Shown in pieces: positions 25,801-35,985 of a stretch of 64,000 nt of DNA. Source of the stretch: Annulohypoxylon bovei var. microspora (Eukaryota; Ascomycota; Sordariomycetes; Xylariales; Hypoxylaceae); assembly GCA_022836615.1 (NCBI GenBank), contig MU405384.1, positions 1 through 64,000 on the forward strand. Reading direction: 5' to 3'. A program made the translations under genes and the position numbers. Each line of letters starts with the position of its first letter. Within the stretch, counting starts at the first letter, position 1. Under the pieces are notes generated by a model. It searched no databases, was not told the DNA's origin, and was given only the letters and a program-made list of their open reading frames with translations.

Positions 25801-28800
25801 TCTTAACTTAATGTAAATAAGGAATATACCCGAACCTTTATAAATAAATAATATTTTTATAAACGTTTAATTTATTATAACTTTTATTATTATAATAATA
25901 ACTTTTAATACCGTTTTTTAATTACATATAACGGATTTTTTAAAATTAACCGTTAATAAGTTTAATAAATTTAATTTAACCCCATTAATAAATGTTATAT
26001 TCGTTATAATACAAAAATCCCGAAACGAAGCACTAAACTTAAAAAATAAATTAAAACTTAAAATTTTAAAAGTATATTTTACCTTTAATATTAAAAAGCC
26101 CACAAATTTACTTAAGCGTATTATAAAGGAAAAAGTCCATATATACGCCGAAAATAATACATTTACCACTTAAATAACAAATTTTACATTTTTTTTTTTA
26201 AAGTTATAAATAAATTAAAACATTATATACATTTTTAAAAAGGAATAATTAAAGGTTCCCTTTATAAAAAAATAACAAAATCAAAAGTTTAATTTTAAAT
26301 CTTACTTTTTAAATAAAAAAAATAAAAAATTCTTAAATTAAATTTACGATACTTTCTACAAATAAAATAAAATAAAATAAATAAACGATTTAATATTATT
26401 TACATATCCCGTTTTTATCGTATAACGTATAATACATAACGTCTAAAAAAAAAAAATAATAATAAATTTACATAACTTTAATTAAATAATTGTATCGAAC
26501 AATTATCCGTTACCGTTACAATCCGAGGTAATAACTTCCTTTTAAAAAAAACATTTTATTATCGTTATTAATATAACCATTTTCTTTCATTAATTTTTTA
26601 TATATAAAGATTTTCGCGATCGTTTTATAATGGTTAATTATCGCGGTTTAAAACGGTTAATAATTACGTTAATAAAATTTCGAAATTCTTTTATATACGT
26701 TTAAAAATATATAAATAAATTACTTTAAAAAAACTTCATATATGTTAAAGCTTTCATTAACGACATCGTGATTTTTTCGGACACCGTAAAAAAGCATTTT
26801 TTTTATTTAAAATCCATTTTTAAGCTTTTTTACGAAAAAGGAATTTCCATATCCTTTAAAAAATCCTTTTTAAAATACCTTTTTATGAAACTTTTAAGTT
26901 TCCGTGTGGATGCCTTTAAGATGTCCATAACCGAAGATCGGTTTTTTATAATTAAAAACCTCGCTTTCCTTTAATAATTAAAAACTTTCGAATAATATTT
27001 AAGCGTTATTAATTTCCTTCGAACGTTCATTCCTTATTATACACAAATAACAAAACCTTTACAAAAACGCAAAACGATTTTTCTCGTAAAAAGAAAAAAA
27101 ATGGGACAAATTCAAAATAAAAACCTTAATAAAAAACAAGTATATTATTAATTAACGTATTATAACCTTATAAAAGTTAAGGTAGCATTTTTCGAAGTAT
27201 TTTAAAACGTTTTTTATTAAAAACGAACGCTTTATTACCATAATTTAAATAAAATATTATTCTTATAAATAAATAAATCTTTTAAACAAGGATTTAATGT
27301 TATAATTTTCCACTTTAAAAACAATTATATTTAAATTTTTAATAAAATTATTCCCGTTTAATAAGTTTAATTAATTATATTTTTAAATCAATGCTTATTT
27401 AAAATAAAAATGCGTTATAATTTTTTAAAAATAAAAGTAACTTGCTTAATTTAAGTAATAAAGAAATTCCGTATAATTATTTAATTTTTTATCGTTATTA
27501 TCGTCGTATTAATAAACCACACCGTAATAAAAAATATTATAAATTAAATTACGTTTAACATATCTTCCATTAACTAAATAAACCAAAAATTAATAAACTC
27601 GTTTATATATTTATTATAATATATTATATAAATTTATTATTTATTAAAATAATTAAATTTTATACCCAACGCATTAAGCCATTTAAAAACGTTACAAAAT
27701 GTTAAAACCGTAAATTATAACATTAATAAAAGTAATAAACTTATAATATTTAATTAAATTTAAATAACATTGAAAATAATAATAAACGATACCTTTTAAT
27801 AATAATTTTATAAAAGTTACGAAACGAATACGAAACTCGTTATAATTATCGTTAATATAAAAGATTTTAACAATGAAATTACCGATAATTTTTCGCGGCC
27901 CGGTTACTTTTTTGAAATCATTAACGATTTGTTATATAATGTCGTTTATAACGATATACACCACCTTTACATACCCCACATAATAATTTAAAAAATACTT
28001 CGAAACGCGTATAATAATAAACATTACTTTAAAAAAAATCACATAATAAAAAATTTAAAAAAATATGCTTTTAAGTAAAAATCTTTTTTAATTAATAAAT
28101 ATTTTTAACATTACGTTAAATATTAATTTAATCGAATTTCACAATTTAAACCCGCAAGGGATTATTAATTTATTTAACTTAAAAATCCTTTATTAATATA
28201 AATTATCGTAATAAACTTTATTATAAGACTCCTTAAAATTAATAATAAAAAAACTTTTTAATAATTGAAAAAAAATAAAAAATATTACAATTCTTATAAC
28301 GCTTTTATACCGATCTTTTATTTAACGTTTAAAAAATCGATGTTTATTTTTAAAAATAAAAAATATACCGTTAAAAATTAAACCACAGCTTTAATAACTT
28401 AACTTTTATTATTTAATTAAAAAATTCTTAAAAAAATTATATTAAATAAAAATCGTAAGTTTACATCCGAATTTTGGTAAAAATTGTGGAAAGTATTTAA
28501 CATTTATTTATTAATAACCATTATTTATTACCTTTAAATAAACGGACTTTCCGAACGGAAAAATTAAACCGTAAAAATAATTATCCGATATTATAACTTT
28601 ATAAATCTTAACACTAATTAAATTAACATATTATTATCATTGTAATGAAACTTAAATAACGCTTATTTAAAAACGATCCAATTTATACCGTATAAATAAT
28701 TCTTTAATTTTAAACTTTTAAAATCATTAAACGTTTTAATTAAAATTAATATTAATTCCTTTGAGGATATCCGGTTTATGTGGGAATATTTGTGCCGAAA

Positions 28801-29340
28801 TGTAAAATTAATTATAAATTTTACCGTAATAAAAATTAAACATGCTTATAATAAAAAACATATTACGTAAAAATATGTAATAAAAAAAAAAATATACTTA
28901 CATTTTTATAAAAGTTATTATTTCCTTAAAAGATTATTATAAAAATTCTCGTAATAATATGTTAATTTATAAAAAGTTAAAAAACGTGTGGATCGCTTAA
29001 CGTATAAATTAAACCTATTTATAAACTTTCGTATCCATCCAATTATTTTAATAACGCATTTTTTTCTAAGATTTAAAAGATTTAATCCATTCCATCGCCG
29101 ATTTCTTCCCCCAAAACTTGTGGAAGTTAATTAAAAGGATAAATATAACCTAATTTACGAAACGAAAATCGTGTTAAAGCATAAATTTAATCGCCATAAA
29201 AACAATTTCCAATACTTGATTAAATAAAAGAGTTACGGTTATAAAAATAACTTATAAATTTCCGAAGATAAGTTGAAAAATTTTAAGGATTTAATCACAA
29301 AGTATTAAAAACGGGAAAGTGGCCGCATTTCGGTGGAAAA
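22900..29340 (+). pseudogene. gag-pol of Ty3-4 with C-terminal chromodomain (RIP-destroyed)
   Basis: Frame 2 is kept from Gag to the chromodomain. A Gag-like piece is at 23936-24142. A compositionally biased tract of ACGA/GCGATTA repeats at 24175-24330 probably marks the Gag C-terminus. A cysteine/histidine finger may start near 24620 (TCKHYKK), which is tentative. Reverse transcriptase is clear at 26752-26974 (FINDIVIFSDT, first catalytic Asp now Asn, then KKSFL and LLSFRVDAF). RNase H follows near 27285 (SFKQGFNVIIF). The chromodomain lies at 29156-29300 (YETKIVLKHKF, QYLIK*KSYG, NL*ISEDKL): both of its Trp codons have become TAA. Integrase lies between but I did not trace its motifs. Confidence 0.83.
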
Positions 29341-29456
29341 TATAAAAGGTAAATAAATGGAAACATAACGCCGTAAATAACTTATTAAGAATCGTTAAAA
29401 ATTTAAAAGAAAATATTTAACGAAAATAATAAGGATTCTTTTATGCCCGGGGTTTT

Positions 29457-29658
29457 TAATATAAATCCCTTAAAAAATAAAGGAATATTTTAAGAAAATG
29501 GCATAAAATAAAGCTTATTAATTAATAAATGGTTAAAACATATATTATAAATAAAATAAAATCTTTAAAAAAAATCTTATTTAAACTTTTACGTTTTTTT
29601 AAAGATTAAAAGCTCCATTAATTTTATATATTTTTACTTTATTTATAAGATTTTATTA
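29457..29658 (+). repeat. 3' LTR of Ty3-4
   Basis: 202-bp direct copy of 22123-22324. It is preceded by the unusual GC-rich ATGCCCGGGG (29443-29452), where a polypurine tract would be expected. Confidence 0.85.
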
Positions 29659-29663
29659 TTTAT

Positions 29664-31699
29664 TAAACATATATAAATTAATTATTTTATATTTTAATTA
29701 ATTTAACCTTTAAAATATTCCATAAAAAACAATTACATTAATAACCGCCACATTAAATAATTTATATTTATATTAATTAAGATTATTTTTTTATAATTTA
29801 TAAAAACCTTAAACATTTTAATTATTATATTTTTTTTTAAATTAATTAATTATTTTCACATATAATTTAATTAACGTTAATTTTTTATATTTTTCTTTAT
29901 TAAAAGTTTAATACATTTTTTTAATCTTTATATTCGAATTAAAATATCTTTTAATATTTTTACGTAAAAGTTATAATATTATTTTCGAAGTTATCGAACT
30001 TCCTTTTTCGTTAAATAAATTTTTTAATAATTATTAATATACTTTATTCAATTATTAATATACCTTTTTAAATTCTTTTATTCATTAACGTATTAAAACC
30101 TCATTATCCCCTTTAATTAAAACATAATAAAACGAGTTATTTTTTTTAATCCGTAAAAATTAATGCCTTTTAAACGCCATTTCATAACATATTTAACTTT
30201 CACACTTTACCGCTTTTCGTTATTCGTTTTTTTCCATTAAAATCGCCTTTCGATTTACATTTTTTTAATATTTAAAATCACTTAATAATTTATCGGCTTA
30301 ATTTATAAGGATGTTTTATAAATTCAAGTTTAACGTCCATTTTTTTAAAAATATTAATTATATACGTTAAGGTTTTTATATTATTTATACAAATATTTAA
30401 TAATTTATTTAAAAATCGTTAACATAAATAATCCATATTCTTTCGTCATAAATAATATAAAATTTTCAATAATTATTTTTCCGATATAAGTTACGATATA
30501 AAAAATCTTTTCCTCGTCGCCGTTAAAATAATTTACATTTCCTTTTAATTTATTTTTTAATAATATAAATTAATAATTAAATTTAATTTCTTTTTCATTA
30601 AAAATAAATTTATTATTAATAAATATAAATAGATTTTAATATTTAACATTATAATATAATCTTTCTTTAAAAACTTAAAATCTTAAAATATCGTTTTAAT
30701 TTAATTACAAGTTTTTAATAAAAACCATTATTTTATTTTTTAAAGCATTAATAATATTTTTTTTTTCTTACAATTAAAATGCTTAAACATCCCGTTTAAC
30801 TTCGACAAATACCTTAACTTTATTATTAAAATATTTCATTTAATCACACATTATATATATTTTAAAAGTTAAATTATTCCATGCGAAACTTAATTACTTA
30901 ATTTAACGTATAAATACCATTCCAAATATTACATATAATTTAAATTTTAAATAAAGTTCGTTTAAATAATTTATTATCATTTTAATAAATATAACTTTAT
31001 TAATTTATTTTATTTTTTTATTAAACACTTCTTAACCTTTAATAATTAAAAAAATAAAAAACATATAAAACACATTATATTTAACATTTAACTTTATAAA
31101 ATAACTTATAATTAACATTAATTCTTCCCGAAGTTCCACCAAAATCACAACATATAAAAATCATTTAAATTATTCGTCGTTAATAATTTTAACCAAATCC
31201 ACATATATAAGATTAATAACATATATTCCGTCATTAAATTTAAATTTCATTTTTTTATTTTTAATATTAAGTTCTTTCATTTAATCGTCATTAATAACTT
31301 ATATCCATTCTTTAATAAAAATATTAACTTCATTATTATTTAAATATAAATATAAATAATATTAAAATACAAAATTAACTTTTTTTTCCACACGAATTAT
31401 ATTATTAAAGTCATTTAATTTTTCGTTAAAAATTAAATATACATAATTTAAACTTCGGGCATAATTGCTTCGTTTATTCGATTTAATTATAATTAATTAA
31501 TAATAAATTATAATTTTATTAAAAGTAATTAAATAATTTTTTTTTCTTTAATATAACCGATTTAAATATTAACTCGCATTATAAATTCGTTCGAAGTAAA
31601 AAATTAAAATAATTATTTAACTTTTAAATTTAATTAATTTTTTCTTTAATTAAAAGTATTAAACGTCTTTTTTAACGCGTAAAAAATAAACTTTATTAT
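29664..31699 (-). pseudogene. Gag and N-terminal pol region of Ty3-3 (inferred)
   Basis: This is the part of Ty3-3 between its 5' LTR (31700) and the Ty3-4 insertion. By position it must hold gag and the start of pol. I could not identify a zinc knuckle or protease motif through the mutations, so the assignment is positional. Confidence 0.55.
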
Positions 31700-31960
31700 T
31701 ATTATAAAAAATATAAATTTAAAATAACGTAAAAACGATTTTATTCGTACGATTATTTAAAAATAATAAAATTACGAAAAAAAAAAAAATCTTTAATATC
31801 ATAACGTTAATTAAGCTTTTTACATATAAAAAAACGATAAGCAATTACCTATTTTCACCGCTTTATTTATCGCCCCACAAATAACCTTTTCTTTATCTTT
31901 TATTTTTTTATATATTATATTCCACCCTTTATAATTTAAACCATGGTTTAAACCATGACA
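31700..31960 (-). repeat. 5' LTR of Ty3-3
   Basis: 261 bp, same length as 18553-18813. The plus-strand right end CCATGGTTTAAACCATGACA is intact, including a perfect palindrome; the left end is strongly mutated (TATTATAAAAAA). Confidence 0.9.
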
Positions 31961-31965
31961 TTAAT

Positions 31966-32626
31966 TGGTTGAAACCCTGGTTTAAAAGCTGGTTTAAAAG
32001 TTGGTTGAAAAGCTGGTTAATTTAATAATTAATTGACTTATTAATTGACTTACTTACTGATTAAACAACGGGTTGAATAGCTTATTAATTCCTTGGCAAA
32101 AAGAATACATTCCTACATGGGGGGCTCCCACCGCCCCCCAAACCCCCGGATCTTAACCCTAATCCTAACCATTAACCTTACGTGGTCTTGAGGGCTTACG
32201 TGGTCTCGAAGCCCTCATCTTCAACCTAGGTCAGTTCGTTTTTATACAGCTAAGTAAAAGCTCCTAAAGTGGGTGACTAATCAACCCCTGGGAAAGTGGC
32301 CCCTGCGCGCGAAAGGTGGTGGCTCAAAAGTGGCTTGACACGTGGTTCGAAAGGTGGTTAATTGAAAGGGTGGCTCAAAAGGGTTGCAGCGTGCGCGGGC
32401 AATTGAAAGGTGGGTCTAAAAAGAGGATGCACCCAATCAGAGGTGTGGATGAATTTAACCAATTGAAAGCGTTTTGCTGGTGCCAGCTAAGCTCGAAAAG
32501 GCTTATTAGTTTTTTATTAATTACTTATTAATTACTTATTAATTACCTTATTAATTATTTATCAGTTTTTTAGTAATGTATGATTAATTTAAAAAGTTTA
32601 AGCGTAATAATGTCCTCCGGACGGAT
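31966..32626 (+). mobile_element. F element copy P1, right part
   Basis: Continuation of 17948-18552. It holds 12-bp CTGGTTTAAAAG units (31974-32012); a GC-rich palindromic patch (GGGGGG CTCCCACCG CCCCCC, ~32119-32139); the telomere-like CTTAACCCTAATCCTAACC tract; and a 280-bp GC-rich section of GGTGGCTCAAAAG-like units. Then come ATTACTTATT arrays and the right terminus TGTCCTCCGGACGGAT, which is inverted relative to 18246. It is almost unmutated. A 71-codon frame at 32316-32531 is broken in all other copies. Confidence 0.88.
32153..32185 (-). repeat. Telomere-like tract in F copy P1
   Basis: Minus strand GGTTAATGGTTAGGATTAGG followed by GTTAAG. In this least mutated copy the sequence contains TTAGGATTAGGGTTA, close to the TTAGGG telomere repeat of many fungi. 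Confidence 0.6.
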
Positions 32627-32816
32627 AATAATATATTATTTTTATTTTAATATTATTTTATTTATAATTCTTTATTTATATTTTTTTTAAAAATTAATAA
32701 TTTATTATTTTAAATAAATTATTAATTTTTTAATTTTATTTATTTTTTTATATTTTATAATATTTTATTATATTTTAAACATTTTATAAATATTTTTTTA
32801 AAATAATTATATTTTT

Positions 32817-32922
32817 AAAAGTAATAAATCACGATACGTTTACGTGTAATACCGTGTAATATATTACGATTTTATAATTATATAAACGTATAAAAATTTA
32901 ATTTTTAAATTTATATTAAATA
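32817..32922 (-). repeat. Mutated fragment of the LTR found solo at 53941
   Basis: The plus strand reads AAATCACGATACG... TAATACCGTGTAATATATTAC. This is the complement of the last ~100 bp of the 53941-54140 LTR with C-to-T/G-to-A changes and a small deletion. It is cut on the right by the LTR of Ty3-5. Confidence 0.7.
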
Positions 32923-33225
32923 TATTACGAATAAAAAACTTAAAAAATTAATTAAAATAAAAATTAACGCGAGTTTACATTATAATTATAAACGCGATAA
33001 ACATGGATTTTTATAATAAAATTATTATTAACTTTAAATAAATCGTTAAAATTATTAAAATATATATAAAAAAAGTTTCCACGTTAATTAATTTAATTTA
33101 TATTTTTAAATATAAATATCGTAATTTTAAAAATAAAAGGTTATTATTTTTTTTTATTAATAAAAATAACTTTATTTTTAATTTTATATAATATAAATTT
33201 ATCGTTATTTATAAAAATTATTATA
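32923..33225 (+). repeat. 5' LTR of the plus-strand Ty3-5 copy
   Basis: About 303 bp, matching the complement of 57998-58312. The shared core TTTCCACGTTAATTAATTTA versus TTTTTACGTTAATTAATTTA shows the relation. The left end (TATTACGA) is fixed only by alignment. Confidence 0.8.
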
Positions 33226-34205
33226 TATTTTTATTAATTATTTTTTAAATAATAAAAGTTTTCGAAAAAACGTTTATCGCGTTAAACGATAATTTAATAT
33301 TTAAATACTTTTAAATAATAAATAAATAAAACTTTATAACATTAATCGTTTTTTATTAATATAATTTAAATATATATAACTTTTTTAATAACTTTTTTAA
33401 TAATTTTATAAATAACTTATTAAATAATTTTAATTCGTTCCACGAAACCGAAAAAATAATTTTAATTAAAAATAAATGTTTAATTTAAATTAACGAATAA
33501 AAAAACTTTTCGATATACGTAATTATATTAAATTTTTCCTTTTAAAAAACTTAATATACTTTAAATCGGAAAAAAATAAATGTTTAAAAATTATGTTTTT
33601 AATTTTAATTAAAAAACGGTAACGTTTAATATAATAATTTAACATGGGAAAATCCGATAAATAATATAATAATAAAGCTTTTATTTAAATTTTAATCGAA
33701 AAATTTAAAAATAATTAATTAATTTAAACCGTTTATTAAGATTTAATTAAAATGCGTTAAAATATTTTTTAATATTTCGGTGATTTTTTTATTAATTTTA
33801 AAAGTAAGTTAATTTTAATTAACGGGTTAAATTAAAAAAAGAAAAATAAAATCGGTTATATTAACGTGGAATTAAATAATAAATTAAAAAATGTTTTTAT
33901 AATAAAAAAATTAAATAAAAAAAATTATAATAAATAAATGGTTAAAATTAACGACGTAACGGTTAAAATGGAAAAAACATTAAATTATAAAAAAAAAAAA
34001 CCGTTTTATAATTATTTAATACGAAAGAACATTTAATTAAAAAACCGTTAATTTTATTAACACGGTAATTATTTAAAAATTAAAATTAAAATTTAATGAA
34101 AACGAAAATATAATTATAAATAAAATGAATTATATAATTTTAACCGTTACGATAATTATAATAATAAATTAAATGAATAATTTACGTTAAAATAATAATA
34201 ATTTA

Positions 34206-34928
34206 AAATAATATTAACCGCGTTATATGCATGTCGCCGGTTTGCCGCGTTATATGCGAAGTGTTATAAAATATTTTAAATTTTATATAAATCGTTATAT
34301 AATTAAAGGTATTAATAACCCACGAGTTTTAATTAATTTAATTTATTTTTTTTATATAACTTTTTATTATTTCTTTAAATCCTTCGTTTTTTACTTTTTT
34401 AATTTAAGGTTTAATTTTTTATAATTACATTATTAAATAACTTTCGAAAAACGTTTTTAATTAATTTAAGTTACATTTTTTAAAAACGGTTATATCGTTA
34501 ATAAATAAAATTAAAAAGTAATTACATATAATGTAAAAAAGTTTACGCGAAAAGTATTACGGGATTAATTTAATAAAAAAATTTTTTAAATGCATTAATT
34601 TTTAATTTAATTTATTACCTACATAATTATTTTAAAGTAATGTAAATTAAATTAATCGATAACATTTTTCGCGATTTATTTAATCGTGTAATTATAAAAA
34701 ATAAAACCTTAAATTAAAAAGGTGGGAAATAAAGGATTATAATAGCTTGTAGCTGGGTATAAAAACGCGTGGATTTTTCTAAGTTTAATTAAAGGTACGC
34801 GCGGGGTGAGCATTAAAAGTACATATGTTTATATAAGGATTTGTATGGCGGGGAAAGTATTTATAATGCCCAGCCCGCATATAACGTAAAAACTTTACGA
34901 CATATATATAACGCGGTTAATATTGTTT
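34206..34928 (+). mobile_element. hAT-like MITE, family hA, copy 2 (in Ty3-5)
   Basis: 723 bp. The ends AAATAATATTAACCGCG and ACGCGGTTAATATTGTTT are the RIP-mutated hA termini. The 8-bp flanks are ATAATTTA (34198-34205) and ATAATGTA (34929-34936). The other Ty3-5 copy has the uninterrupted site (complement TAAATTAT at 63715-63722), confirming the left flank as the ancestral target. Confidence 0.92.
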
Positions 34929-35708
34929 ATAATGTATTAAAAACATAATAAAAATTAAATTAAAAGTTTAAAAAACTTAAAAAAAAAAGTAAATATACCC
35001 GTTATATAAAAGTAAAGCATTTTATAATAATTTATTCGTTATTTCGAACCGTATTCCGGTTAAATTATAATAATAAAAACGGCACGTTATAAATAATTAT
35101 TATAAAAATTTAAAATAATTAAAATATTAAAAATAATCACGAATTATTAAAATGTTTAAAAAACAAGTAATTTTTAAACGAAATTACGTTTAAAAGTTAA
35201 TATTAAAATTTATAAATATTAAAAAAACTTTAAATAAAATGTATATTTTTTTTTAATCGAAATTTTATTAAACGAATAAAAGTTTATTAATACGTTTATA
35301 AATTCGAAATGTTTAATATATTTAACATTTAATAAAAAACTTATACGATAAATAAAATTACCACGTATATTTATTTAAAAAAAAGTTAAAATTAATTAAA
35401 AATAAAAGATTTTATATAATCGATACGTTTATATATACGGAAATCGATATAAACGGTAAAAAAAAACGGATATAAAGTTATATTATCCCGGATTTCGCGT
35501 TTTTTTAATATTAAGAAAATTATAAATAAAATGAAATAACGTTATTTATAAAACGAAAAAAAAATTAATTAAAATAAATTTAAAAAAACTTAATTTAATA
35601 ATATATAAAAAAAATTAAAATATTATTTAAACATTTTATAACGTTAAAATAAAATGTTTATAAATTAAAAAAATTAAATATATAATAAAAAATGTGTTTT
35701 TAACATTT

Positions 35709-35985
35709 ATTCGTTCGGAAAATATTATTACGTTTAAATTTTTAAAAATGATTTATAAATTATTAATTATTAATTAATTAATTAATAAAGTAATTAATAA
35801 ATAATTAATAAATAATTAATAAGTTTTTTTAAATTTAATTAATATTAACGAAACGTTTTTAATTAATTAAATTCATTTATATTTTTAATTAAATGTGTTT
35901 TTTTTTAAAAAAAAAAATTTAATTATTTATATAATTTAATTATTTTTTTAATTATTATTTTAAGTTATTATTTATGTTTATATAT
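35709..35985 (-). mobile_element. F element copy M3, right-end fragment
   Basis: Starts ATTCGTTCGGAAAATATTAT (mutated right terminus) and follows M2 through the ATTAATTAATA array. Similarity is lost near 35985. The hairpin end is absent, so the copy is truncated or interrupted. It sits in Ty3-5; the uninterrupted site is at about 62936 in the other copy. Confidence 0.75.

Larger units (their letters stand above)
22123..29658 (+). mobile_element. Chromodomain Ty3/gypsy element Ty3-4, complete but decayed, nested in Ty3-3
   Basis: A 7536-bp element with 202-bp LTRs at 22123-22324 and 29457-29658. Both LTRs start TAATAT and end TTATTA, consistent with TG...CA after transitions. The flanking 5-mers are CTTAT (22118-22122) and TTTAT (29659-29663), differing by one transition. 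It lies in the opposite orientation to its host Ty3-3. It is the youngest layer in this stack by position. Gag, pol and a C-terminal chromodomain are traceable. Confidence 0.88.
18553..31960 (-). mobile_element. Ty3/gypsy element Ty3-3, complete but decayed, inserted in F copy P1 and split by Ty3-4
   Basis: Two 261-bp LTRs (18553-18813 and 31700-31960) bound 13.4 kb. Subtracting the nested 7.5-kb Ty3-4 leaves about 5.9 kb, a normal Ty3 size. Coding is on the minus strand, so the 5' LTR is at 31700-31960. A polypurine tract (minus-strand AAAGGGGAT) at 18814-18826 precedes the 3' LTR. The flanking 5-mers are TTAAC (18548-18552) and TTAAT (31961-31965), identical except for one C/T transition. 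A solo LTR of the same family is at 55278-55538. Confidence 0.9.
32923..35708 (+). mobile_element. Ty3-5, plus-strand copy: 5' LTR and gag region, truncated at F copy M3
   Basis: The 5' part of a Ty3 element whose second copy is on the minus strand at 57998-64000. The LTR (32923-33225) is the complement of 57998-58312. From about 33900 to 35708 the sequence is collinear with the complement of 63990-62937 with only transitions. The internal part should be gag. It carries hA copy 2 at 34206-34928 and is interrupted at 35709 by F copy M3, beyond which I cannot find its continuation. Confidence 0.82.

Noticed and set aside
25918..26169. 83-codon minus-strand frame
   Set aside because: It lies antisense within the plus-strand pol of Ty3-4; A+T-rich RIP products give many such frames.
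32330..32360. GGTTCGAAAGG as a Pol III B box making F a SINE
   Set aside because: Only a partial match, no convincing A box upstream, no poly-A or simple tail, and the element is over 1.1 kb.
32316..32531. 71-codon frame in the right half of F copy P1
   Set aside because: It is made of GGTGGCTCAAAAG-type repeats, has no recognisable domain, and is not open in M2, M4, P2, P3 or P4.
17948..32626. F as a Helitron
   Set aside because: It lacks the 5' TC and 3' CTRR ends, although a GTCC-TCC-GGAC hairpin near the 3' end and the absence of a clear TSD first suggested it. Left open only as a distant possibility.
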